Assembly (NCBI RefSeq): GCF_026626745.1
Contig: NZ_JAPNJW010000002.1
Coordinates: 5,046,151-5,110,150 of the forward strand
Length of the DNA: 64,000 nucleotides
Direction of reading: 5' to 3'
Source: Nannocystis sp. RBIL2
Lineage (GTDB): Bacteria; Myxococcota_A; Polyangia; Nannocystales; Nannocystaceae
Shown: positions 38,822 through 45,170 of the stretch, in pieces
Layout of the letters: each line of letters opens with the position of its first letter
How positions within the stretch are numbered: position 1 is the stretch's first letter
Notes under the pieces: model-generated
The model's input: only the letters and a program-made list of their open reading frames with translations
Databases searched by the model: none
Told to the model about the DNA's origin: nothing
Position numbers and translations under genes: made by a program

Positions 38822-38849
38822 CATGCCCCCGGGGACATATCACTTAAAC
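38822..38849. repeat. 14-bp phased repeat (site 9)
   Basis: CATGCCCCCGGGGA followed by CATATCACTTAAAC. It is not in phase with site 8 (35 bp on). Confidence 0.65.
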
Positions 38850-38896
38850 AACACGCTCGTCCGCCCGTAGCGACGTGAGCGAGCCTCGCCCTCGAC

Positions 38897-38924
38897 AATG
38901 CCCTCCGGGGCATGTCGATCCCCG
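38897..38924. repeat. 14-bp phased repeat (site 10) with compensatory base change
   Basis: AATGCCCTCCGGGG followed by CATGTCGATCCCCG. The hairpin core TGCCCTCCGGGGCA differs from the usual TGTC...GACA at both partners of one pair (T-A to C-G), keeping the stem. Confidence 0.6.
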
Positions 38925-39030
38925 ATTCGTCTTGTCGGACCAGCGCGGCTCGCACGGGCCCGAGGCAACGGGATGCGTCGTCGCCGAGCCCGCCCGCGAC
39001 CCGGCGCACATGACCTCTCTCGCAAGTCGA

Positions 39031-39058
39031 CATGTCCCCAGAGACATGTCCATCACGC
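39031..39058. repeat. 14-bp phased repeat (site 11)
   Basis: CATGTCCCCAGAGA and CATGTCCATCACGC in exact phase. Confidence 0.7.
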
Positions 39059-39122
39059 CACGACGAGCTCACGACCCGCGCGGCTCACACGACAGCGAGT
39101 GCCACTCATCAAGGAAGAAATT

Positions 39123-39581
39123 TCAGGCCATGTTCTTCGGGACAGCTCGTCTTCCCGCTCGCCCGGCCTCGGCGATCCACCACAGCAGCGGCAGCGCGGC
39201 CACCAGCAGCGACAGGCCCGTGGGCGCCCAGGCGAAGCGGGTCGCAGCCTCGACCAGAGTGCGCAGCAGGCCGCCCGGCGCGGCGGGGCCGACCACCTGC
39301 AGGCTGACCACCGCTGCTGCCGAGAATGCCAGCACCTCGAGCGCGATCGCCGGCGCCAGCACCCGGCGCTCGCGCGCGCGCAGCCGGGCCAGCGCGTCGA
39401 CCAGCGGCGCCCGCCGCATCAGCCCCACCGGATCGACCACGCGCGGCCGCGGCGACGGGCTGCGAGCCAGACTGTCCATGAAGACAGCCACCGCCCGCTC
39501 GCGCGGATCGGCGGGCAGAAGAGCCGGTTCAATCGCGGGAGCCGGGGCCGCGGGAGGGCGCGAGGGCGGATGGGAACGCAT
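39123..39581 (-). CDS. Two-helix membrane protein, possible anti-sigma factor
   Basis: 152 residues. A Pro-rich N-terminus is followed by a charged helix (LVDALARLRARERRVLAPAI) and two hydrophobic segments (ALEVLAFSAAAVVSLQVV and TGLSLLVAALPLLWWIA). The gene begins 53 bp inside the 3' end of the ECF sigma gene, the usual position for an anti-sigma factor, but no zinc-binding anti-sigma motif is seen. The last residues (PKNMA) are encoded by a 14-bp repeat unit at 39129-39142. Confidence 0.6.
   Translation of the reverse strand: MRSHPPSRPPAAPAPAIEPALLPADPRERAVAVFMDSLARSPSPRPRVVDPVGLMRRAPLVDALARLRARERRVLAPAIALEVLAFSAAAVVSLQVVGPAAPGGLLRTLVEAATRFAWAPTGLSLLVAALPLLWWIAEAGRAGRRAVPKNMA
39129..39142. 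repeat. 14-bp repeat unit (site 12) at a gene end
   Basis: CATGTTCTTCGGGA followed by CAG; the RNA-level hairpin would be UGUUCU-UC-GGGACA, with a UUCG-type loop. It lies 4 bp inside the minus-strand gene's stop. Confidence 0.5.
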
Positions 39582-40077
39582 GGTGGTCCTTGCTTTCGTT
39601 TTGCAGGAGGTCGGCCAGCCGCGCGCGCGCGCGGCTGAGCAGCACGCGGACGCTCGCCGGCCGCACGTCGAGGATCTCCGCCATCTCGGCGTGATCGTGG
39701 CCGTCGACGTACGCGAGCCACAACAGCGCGGCGTCGCGTCGCGGCAGGCGGTCGAAGATCGCCTGCAGCTCGCTGCCCTCGCCGGGCTCGGGCGCCCGCG
39801 GCGGCGCGGCCTCGTGGGCCAGCAGCAGCTCGCGCAGGCGGGCGCCGAGGCGGGTGCGGCGGCGGTGGTGATCGGTGACCAGGTTGGTGGCGATCCGGTA
39901 GAGATAGGCCCGCTCGGCGCCAGCGCGGACGCGGCCGGGCGGCAGCTGGAACAGCCGACAATAACTGTCCTGGACCAGATCGTCGGCCGCGGCGCGCTCG
40001 CCCGTCAGGCGGTAGACGTAGGCCCACAGCCTGGCGTGCGTGGCGGCGTAGAGCGCCTGGAATCGGTCCTCGTCCAT
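39529..40077 (-). CDS. ECF-type RNA polymerase sigma factor
   Basis: 182 residues from ATG 40077. Region 2 is clear at about 8-75 (ALYAATHARLWAYVYRLTGE, DDLVQDSYCRLFQLP, YLYRIATNLVTDHHRRR), as is region 4 at about 110-160, with RRDAALLWLAYVDGHDHAEM and VRPASVRVLLSRARARL. It is the second of three tightly spaced minus-strand genes: membrane protein, sigma factor, possible anti-sigma factor. The downstream gene overlaps its end. Confidence 0.92.
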   Translation of the reverse strand: MDEDRFQALYAATHARLWAYVYRLTGERAAADDLVQDSYCRLFQLPPGRVRAGAERAYLYRIATNLVTDHHRRRTRLGARLRELLLAHEAAPPRAPEPGEGSELQAIFDRLPRRDAALLWLAYVDGHDHAEMAEILDVRPASVRVLLSRARARLADLLQNESKDHHAFPSALAPSRGPGSRD

Positions 40078-40089
40078 GAAGCCTCGAGC

Positions 40090-40569
40090 TCAGGAGCTCG
40101 CCGGATCGCGGTACGGCGAGGCCCCGGGGACGCGGCCGCGGCCGCCGAGGATCTCCCACCGCTGCGCCAGCTTGTACGCCACCGCGGCGCCGAGGAGAAG
40201 CGCCCCACCGAGGCACAGCAACAGCGTGCCGGGGATGAGCATGTCGCCGTAGCCCTCGAGCGCCGCCGCCAGCACCAGGAACGCGACGCCCAGGCCCGAC
40301 AGGGCGATGCCGCCTTGCACGCTGCGCAGCAGCCGGCGCTGCAGCGGCGGCTCGCCCTGGTCGAGCAGGCGCAGGAACTCCTGGCCCGCCACGCCGCCGA
40401 GGAATTTTTCCAGCGCCTCGGGGTCGCCGAACCGCTCGAGGGTCCGCACCCCGAGCTCGAACCGCCGCTGGGTCTCGTGCTCGGCCCGCAGGCGGGTCTG
40501 GCGGACGACGAACCCGATGAGGAGGAAGAAGGTGAGCGGGATCAGGATGGCTTCGAGCTCGACGTCCAT
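40090..40569 (-). CDS. DUF6249-like membrane protein
   Basis: 159 residues from ATG 40569 (MDVELEAILIPLTFFLLIGF). The first helix is followed by a charged segment (RRFELGVRTLERFGDPEALE), then two helices near 95-145. Short membrane proteins of this shape often accompany ECF sigma genes, and it ends 12 bp before the sigma start, so it is probably the first gene of that operon and may help sense the signal. Family assignment is tentative. Confidence 0.65.
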   Translation of the reverse strand: MDVELEAILIPLTFFLLIGFVVRQTRLRAEHETQRRFELGVRTLERFGDPEALEKFLGGVAGQEFLRLLDQGEPPLQRRLLRSVQGGIALSGLGVAFLVLAAALEGYGDMLIPGTLLLCLGGALLLGAAVAYKLAQRWEILGGRGRVPGASPYRDPASS

Positions 40570-40718
40570 GGGCGACTCCGTTTTGCCCCCCAAGACGCCG
40601 GCCCCGCCCTCGAGGTTAACAGCCCTTCGCCCGGCGCCCTGCTCGCCGGAAAAAACGTCCTCCCACGCTGACCGCATGTCCAGGTCCGGGCGCGTCTCGC
40701 GCTGAACAAACCAACGGA

Positions 40719-40746
40719 CATGTCTTTCAAGGCATGTTCATTCGGT
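40719..40746. repeat. 14-bp phased repeat (site 13)
   Basis: CATGTCTTTCAAGG and CATGTTCATTCGGT in exact phase, followed by CAGG. It sits in the divergent region between the sigma operon and the lipoprotein gene, so this copy is not at a 3' end. Confidence 0.7.
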
Positions 40747-40895
40747 CAGGTCGGTTCTCCGTCAGCGCGGCACCGACGACCCGTCTCCGGCCCGCCCTGA
40801 AAGCCCGCTGCGACCGCGTCCCGTGGCAGTTGGAGCCAGATGCCGCCGCAGAACAAAGTTTCTGGGCCGCGCCGCCGCCTTGCTAGGCTGCGCCC

Positions 40896-41582
40896 ATGTT
40901 CCTCGCTTGTCCTTCTCGTCCTCTCGCGTTCGTCCTGCTCCTGGCTGCCTGCAGCACCGGACCGGGCGACACCACCACCGAGACTACCCCCGGCACCGAG
41001 ACCGGCGGCGACACCACCGCTACCACCACGGATGCGTCGACCACCACCGACGCCACGAGCACGGCCACCGACCCGCCCACCGGCACGACCGCCCCGACCA
41101 CGACGGACGCCACCACCGACGCCACCACCACGACGACCGACGCCACCACCACCGACGCCACCACCACGGATACCACCACCGGCGGCCTCGTCTGCGACCT
41201 CGTCGAGATCACCACCGAGCGGGCCCACGCGCACGGCGGCGACGTGCTCGACTGCGGCATCGTCGATCCGTGGAACAGCACCGTCGAGGAGTGGCAGACC
41301 GCCCACGACTGCGCCTCCGCGGCCATCGCCGCCGAGCAGCAGTTCCAGCTGGTCGTCTGGCTGCAGGGCATCGACAGCGACGTCGGCCGCGGCTACGTCG
41401 GCGTCGCCGGCCGCTCGTACACGATCGAGGAGATCTGGTACGACACTCTCGGCGTCCCGATCACCAGCAAGGCGAACTGCACCGCCCTGGTCCCCGTCGA
41501 CGGTTGCTACGACTTCCTGGGCTCGCCGTGCTTCGGCTGCGAGGGCCTGAGCGACGGCGAGACCCTCTGCGACATCCCGTGA
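40896..41582 (+). CDS. Lipoprotein with Thr/Asp-rich linker
   Basis: 228 residues. The lipobox LLLAAC is near residue 19. Residues about 24-98 are almost only Thr, Asp, Ala and Gly, coded by a degenerate ACC/GAC triplet microsatellite, the linker style of surface lipoproteins in this bacterial group. The folded C-terminal 130 residues contain nine Cys (CDLVEITTERAHAHGG, VDGCYDFLGSPCFGCEG) and are probably disulphide-stabilised outside the cytoplasm. Function unknown. It resembles the lipoprotein at 60,746 in plan. Confidence 0.75.
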   Translation: MFLACPSRPLAFVLLLAACSTGPGDTTTETTPGTETGGDTTATTTDASTTTDATSTATDPPTGTTAPTTTDATTDATTTTTDATTTDATTTDTTTGGLVCDLVEITTERAHAHGGDVLDCGIVDPWNSTVEEWQTAHDCASAAIAAEQQFQLVVWLQGIDSDVGRGYVGVAGRSYTIEEIWYDTLGVPITSKANCTALVPVDGCYDFLGSPCFGCEGLSDGETLCDIP

Positions 41583-41659
41583 GACGGGCGCCGCGAGCGA
41601 TCGCCTGATCGCGCCGTTCGCCCCGAACGGCGCGGCGGAACGGACAGCGCGACGCCGAT

Positions 41660-41684
41660 TGACATGTGTCATCGACACATGTCA
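41660..41684. terminator. Perfect hairpin with GACATG arms between convergent genes
   Basis: TGACATGTGTC (41660-41670), loop ATC, GACACATGTCA (41674-41684): a perfect 11-bp stem. It is related in sequence to the 14-bp unit, with the same GACATG core, but has 15-bp spacing. The placement between convergent genes suggests a bidirectional terminator role. Confidence 0.6.
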
Positions 41685-41781
41685 CGGGTACACGCATCAA
41701 AAAGCCATGCCCTGGCGATCCGCAGGACCGGCCTCCCGTTCCTCGCCCCCTCGTACGGGCCGTGTCCTCGCATCGGACCCG

Positions 41782-42522
41782 TCACACCCGCCCGAGCATC
41801 GCGTCGATGCGCTGTCTGAACGCCCCGGCCGCCGCGTAGTACCCCGAATTGTCGGCTTCCCGGTACGGCGCGTAGCAGCGGAGCGTGTGGCCGGAGGCGG
41901 AGCCGAGCTCGACGTGGATCAGCCCGCCGTCGAACTCGAACAGCTCGCTGCCGCCGATCCGCGAAGCCGCGACCTCCGGGCCCAGCGACCGCAGCCGCGC
42001 CAGCTCGGACTCCGAGGCCGAGAGCTCGATCTGCAGCGAACGGCTGAGGTAGAGGTAGCGGACGAGGAACTCGATCGCCCACGTCGACACCCGCGGCGCG
42101 ACCGCACGACCGCGGCTGAACCCGGATCCATCACCGCTCCAGTCGGCGACGAAATCATAAGTGGGCGGGTCCTCGCGGCCGAGGTCGCGGAACTGCGGCC
42201 CCCAGTGGCGATCGTTCTCGCCGGACACCAGCAGCGAGAACGCCTGGCGCCCCGGCACCTGCCTGAGGGCCCAGGCGTCGCGCAGGACGTCCGTCCAGGC
42301 GCCGAGCCGGCGGATGTCGTCGAGCAGCACGATCCACTCGCGCACCGCCAGCGGGAGCTGCTTCTTGACCCGCGCCTCGGCCTCGTCGACGGCCGCGACG
42401 GTCCGCCCCACCGGGCCGGTGTCGAGCCCGTGCCAGCGCAGGAGAAATTCGCGGAGCACCGCGAAACGACCGGAGGTGTCGGCGGGCAAGCGGTGAAGCG
42501 TGGGCTGGTACGGCGACGTCAC
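41782..42522 (-). CDS. SUKH (SMI1/KNR4)-like protein
   Basis: 246 residues. The segment EAEARVKKQLPLAVREWIVLLDD (given in part as KKQLPLAVREWIVL, about 50-63) and the later strands GENDRHWGPQFRDLG and PTYDFVADWSGDG fit the SUKH fold, whose members are often immunity proteins against polymorphic toxins. No toxin gene is adjacent, so an orphan immunity or regulatory role is possible. Family call is moderate, based on pattern only. Confidence 0.6.
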   Translation of the reverse strand: MTSPYQPTLHRLPADTSGRFAVLREFLLRWHGLDTGPVGRTVAAVDEAEARVKKQLPLAVREWIVLLDDIRRLGAWTDVLRDAWALRQVPGRQAFSLLVSGENDRHWGPQFRDLGREDPPTYDFVADWSGDGSGFSRGRAVAPRVSTWAIEFLVRYLYLSRSLQIELSASESELARLRSLGPEVAASRIGGSELFEFDGGLIHVELGSASGHTLRCYAPYREADNSGYYAAAGAFRQRIDAMLGRV

Positions 42523-42553
42523 GGGCCGGCGATCCTACCCGGATCGCCGGCCC
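42523..42553 (-). terminator. Hairpin terminator of the Cys-rich peptide gene
   Basis: Perfect 13-bp arms GGGCCGGCGATCC (42523-42535) and GGATCGCCGGCCC (42541-42553) with loop TACCC, located about 55 bp after the small gene's stop and directly before the SUKH-like gene's start. Confidence 0.65.
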
Positions 42554-42608
42554 GGCAGAACTCCCGCGGGCCGCTCGAAGCGGGCGCGTGGTGTCCCCAG
42601 GCTCGCGA

Positions 42609-42794
42609 TTAGAGGCAGTCGTGCAGGCACTCGGCGCGGTCGTTCTGGCAGATCGCGTGCGAGTTGCCGGCCGCGAGGCAGGCCGCGTACGCGGAGCCGC
42701 ACTTCTGCTCGCAGGTCACCGCGGAGGCTTGCGGGGCGCCGAAGGCCGCGAAGCACACGCCGATCATGAACGCCATCAGGGTCAGTTTTTTCAT
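42609..42794 (-). CDS. Small secreted Cys-rich peptide
   Basis: 61 residues: a signal peptide MKKLTLMAFMIGVCFAAF (cleavage likely after ASA), then a mature part of about 36 residues with six Cys (VTCEQKCGSAYAACLAAG, ICQNDRAECLHDCL) spaced to form disulphides. AAAGGACC lies just before the start, a good ribosome binding site. Role unknown; secreted or periplasmic. A hairpin terminator follows. Confidence 0.8.
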   Translation of the reverse strand: MKKLTLMAFMIGVCFAAFGAPQASAVTCEQKCGSAYAACLAAGNSHAICQNDRAECLHDCL

Positions 42795-43384
42795 GGTGGT
42801 CCTTTCGCGCTCCCGCCGGAGCGCTCGTCATTTCGGTCGATCACAAAAAAAACCGCGGCCCTCGCCGCCGGACATAGCGCCCGGCAAGACCGCGACGCTC
42901 TCGACGAAGCACCCGCCATGCCGCAATCGTGCTTCAACAAATCCAGGCAATTGGCGCCGTCGACATGTCACGGCAGCGAGTCGTCGCAGGGGACAATGCG
43001 TCCATTGTCCCCTGCGACAATGGCGTGCCGTCGGGTCTCGCTGGCACCCTCGCGACCTCGCTCCCGCACCCCCGCGCGGGGCCGGGCGATCTCTCGAGCG
43101 ACACGCCTCGCGCCCGAGCGAGCGTTGCCGGGTGGATTACCCCCCAGCCCCACCACGCCAGCGGACGCATCGTGGCCCGCCGGCGCCCTACCCTCGCGTC
43201 TGTCGCTCGCGCGTGCGCCCGCCGCAGCGCCCTGACTCACGCTATGCTGGGCCCGGCCGCGCCGATTCGCCCGCCCGGCGAAACCTCGGCAAAAGCCTCC
43301 TGTAGCCCCTTAGGCCGCGAAATTCGCCCGCCGCAATTTTTCCCGCGGCTGCGGCGACTCCACCCTCGGACGGTGACGCCCATC
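42795..43384. other. Intergenic region with a strong hairpin
   Basis: About 590 bp with no gene I can support. It contains one 14-bp-type unit (CATGTCACGGCAGC, 42964-42977) and the 16-bp perfect hairpin described separately. The promoter for the gene at 43385 is expected at the right end. Confidence 0.5.
42983..43018. repeat. Perfect 16-bp inverted repeat
   Basis: GTCGCAGGGGACAATG (42983-42998), loop CGTC, CATTGTCCCCTGCGAC (43003-43018). There is no mismatch in 16 bp. It is too far (about 370 bp) upstream of the next gene to be its operator and not next to any stop codon on either strand; it could belong to an unannotated RNA. Confidence 0.65.
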
Positions 43385-44302
43385 ATGTACACCCCTGCGA
43401 ACATCTCTTCGACCGCGCGCGCCAGGGTCCTGGCCGGACTGACCTGCGCCGCGCTGTTCGTCCTCCCCGAGCGGCCCGCGGCGGCGCTCTCCTGCGACGG
43501 GCCGGCCTGGGACTCCGAGTGGGCGAGGAGGCCCGGCTCGCTGGACGACGCGAGCCACGAGTTCCCGGTCGACGCCCAGTTCTGGGAGCTGCGCAGCTGC
43601 GCGTACGACTTCGCGGCGCCCTCGGGCTGTCGGCTGGAGCGCGGCGACGACGTCATCCCGGTCGCGGTCGAGCTCGACGGCGCCGGGCACTGCAACGTCG
43701 ACGATTCGTACGTCTCCGACGGCAACTACCCCGACGTGATCGTCCGCTACGTGCCCGCGCGCTCGCTCATCCCCAACCGGACCTACGTCCTCGAGTGCGA
43801 CGCCAACGGCCCCGAGGGCAACGACGGGCAGGGCCAGAACACGGTCGTGCGCTCGCGCCTCGATCCGGCCCCGGCCGAGGCCCCGGGCTCGCTGGACGAT
43901 CTCGAGCTCGCGTACAAGCGCGGCGACGACGGCTGCTGCTCCACCGGCGATTACCTCGACCTGCAGCTCGACCACGAGCAGACCTGGCTGAGCCAGGGCG
44001 GCTACGTCGAGGTGCTCTACGACGACGGCCAGGTGTTCGCCCTCGACGGCCCCGACTCCTGGACGGGCACGATCGAGATGCCGCCGACCCGCGGCGGCCT
44101 CGAGTTCACCCCGGTCGCCGCCAACGGCGCCCGCGGCGAGACGCTCCGCCTCGACCGCGGCGAGTACGACCGCGAGCTTGTCTACATGCCCTGCGCAGTG
44201 AGCGGCAACGCCTCGCCGCTGGCGCTGTGGCTGCTCGCCCCATTGCTGTGGATCGGCACGTACGGCCGCCGTCGCCGCGCCGCCGTCGGAGGTGCGTCGT
44301 GA
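43385..44302 (+). CDS. Secreted protein with MYXO-CTERM-like tail
   Basis: 305 residues from ATG 43385. The signal peptide (ARVLAGLTCAALFVLPERPA) is followed by a Cys-containing mature region (CDGPAWDSEWARR, ELRSCAYDF, CCSTGDYLDLQLD) with Ig-like strand spacing, and the end is hydrophobic (SPLALWLLAPLLWIG) followed by RRRR, a MYXO-CTERM-like signal though without a clear CGC motif. Predicted envelope or surface protein of unknown role. Its stop overlaps the GTG start of the next gene (GTGA). Confidence 0.75.
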   Translation: MYTPANISSTARARVLAGLTCAALFVLPERPAAALSCDGPAWDSEWARRPGSLDDASHEFPVDAQFWELRSCAYDFAAPSGCRLERGDDVIPVAVELDGAGHCNVDDSYVSDGNYPDVIVRYVPARSLIPNRTYVLECDANGPEGNDGQGQNTVVRSRLDPAPAEAPGSLDDLELAYKRGDDGCCSTGDYLDLQLDHEQTWLSQGGYVEVLYDDGQVFALDGPDSWTGTIEMPPTRGGLEFTPVAANGARGETLRLDRGEYDRELVYMPCAVSGNASPLALWLLAPLLWIGTYGRRRRAAVGGAS

Positions 44303-45048
44303 TCTCCCATATCGCATTTTTTAAGAGCATGTTCTTTGTGACAGGTCTTTTCGGACAGCTGCAGGCGCCGGCCACCGACACCGGCGTGGCAGTCCCGGCC
44401 GCGCCCGCCGCGAGCGCCCCCGCAGCGCCCGCGCCCGCCGCTCCGGCGGCTGCGCCCGCGGCTCCTGCCGCGGCCGACGTGCCGCCCGCGCCCGCTCCCG
44501 CGCCCGCCGACCCGAACGTCGCCCCCGCCGACCCGTACGCCGCGCCGCAGCCGGGGCCCGTCTATGTCCATCAGGACATGTCCGCTCCGCCAGCTTATCC
44601 GCCCGCGCCTGCGCCCGCGGCCAAGTCGCGGTTCGTGTTCGCCTTCCTGCCGGGCCCGACCTTCGGCCTCAGCTACCTCCCGTCGGCCAACCTCCCGTTC
44701 TTCTTCGGCGCCCGGCTGAAGCACAGCCCGTGGGCCCTGGGCTTTCAGTTCACCCTGTCGACCGGCCTCGCCGAGCGCTACTTCGCGGGGCTGCTCACCC
44801 ACCGCTATCACATCACCGCCCTGACCAGCTTCGGCGCCAAGGGCCGCGGCTTCGCCAGCGTCGGCGGCGGCTTCGCGGTCCGCTTCCTCTCGCCGATGGT
44901 CGAGGTCGAGGGCCGGGTCGGCTTCCGCTTCGGCTCGTCCCGCCGAGGCATCGTCGGCGGCCAGGTCCGCCTCGGCTACGACTTCGCCCACCGCGAGGGC
45001 GCCCCGGTCCCGCAGGTCGGCGCCTTCATCGGCGTCTGCACCTTCTGA
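44299..45048 (+). CDS. Ala/Pro-rich envelope protein with beta-barrel-like C-terminus
   Basis: 249 residues from GTG 44299 (or ATG 44329). A hydrophobic N-terminus (MFFVTGLFGQLQA) serves as a signal peptide and is encoded by the AT-rich part of a 14-bp array. Residues about 25-115 are a low-complexity Ala/Pro linker; within it VYVHQDMSAPP is encoded by another repeat pair (44563-44590). The C-terminal 130 residues alternate hydrophobic and polar residues with many Gly (FVFAFLPGPTFGLSYL, GFASVGGGFAVRFLS), as in small outer-membrane barrels. The coupled upstream gene suggests joint function at the surface. Confidence 0.7.
   Translation: MISHIAFFKSMFFVTGLFGQLQAPATDTGVAVPAAPAASAPAAPAPAAPAAAPAAPAAADVPPAPAPAPADPNVAPADPYAAPQPGPVYVHQDMSAPPAYPPAPAPAAKSRFVFAFLPGPTFGLSYLPSANLPFFFGARLKHSPWALGFQFTLSTGLAERYFAGLLTHRYHITALTSFGAKGRGFASVGGGFAVRFLSPMVEVEGRVGFRFGSSRRGIVGGQVRLGYDFAHREGAPVPQVGAFIGVCTF
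44328..44355. repeat. 14-bp phased repeat (site 14) at a gene start
   Basis: CATGTTCTTTGTGA and CAGGTCTTTTCGGA in exact phase; the ATG inside the first unit (44329) is a candidate start codon. The 14 bp before them (GCATTTTTTAAGAG) resemble the AT-rich segment before site 3. Confidence 0.6.
44563..44590. repeat. 14-bp phased repeat (site 15) inside a linker
   Basis: TATGTCCATCAGGA and CATGTCCGCTCCGC, in frame in the Ala/Pro linker, where they encode YVHQDMSAP. The rest of the linker has no such residues. Confidence 0.6.
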
Positions 45049-45052
45049 GCGG

Positions 45053-45080
45053 CCTGTCTCTCGAGACAGGTTGATACATA
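45053..45080. repeat. 14-bp repeat (site 16)
   Basis: CCTGTCTCTCGAGA (perfect TGTCTCTCGAGACA palindrome) and CAGGTTGATACATA, starting 5 bp after the stop at 45048. Confidence 0.65.
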
Positions 45081-45119
45081 TTCCGCGACGCGACCCGGCG
45101 ACGCATCATTAAAGAAGAA

Positions 45120-45150
45120 CCCCGGCACGGCGCTGTGGCGCCGGCCGGGG
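45120..45150 (-). terminator. Terminator of the large repeat-protein gene
   Basis: CCCCGGC (45120-45126) pairs with GCCGGGG (45144-45150), and inner arms GGCGC (45129-45133) pair with GCGCC (45138-45142). On the minus strand the stem is followed by TTCTTCTTTAA, a good T-rich tail. Confidence 0.8.
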
Positions 45151-45170
45151 ACACTTCACTGGATTAAAAC

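Larger units (their letters stand above)
38773..39122. other. Gene-free region crowded with 14-bp repeats
   Basis: About 350 bp between convergent genes. It holds four repeat sites (8 to 11) and no credible gene. This is the densest concentration of the element in the window. Confidence 0.6.

Noticed and set aside
42964..42977. Another repeat array with the 16-bp hairpin
   Set aside because: The single CATGTC unit is not in 14-bp phase with the hairpin (30 bp between), so I treat them as separate.
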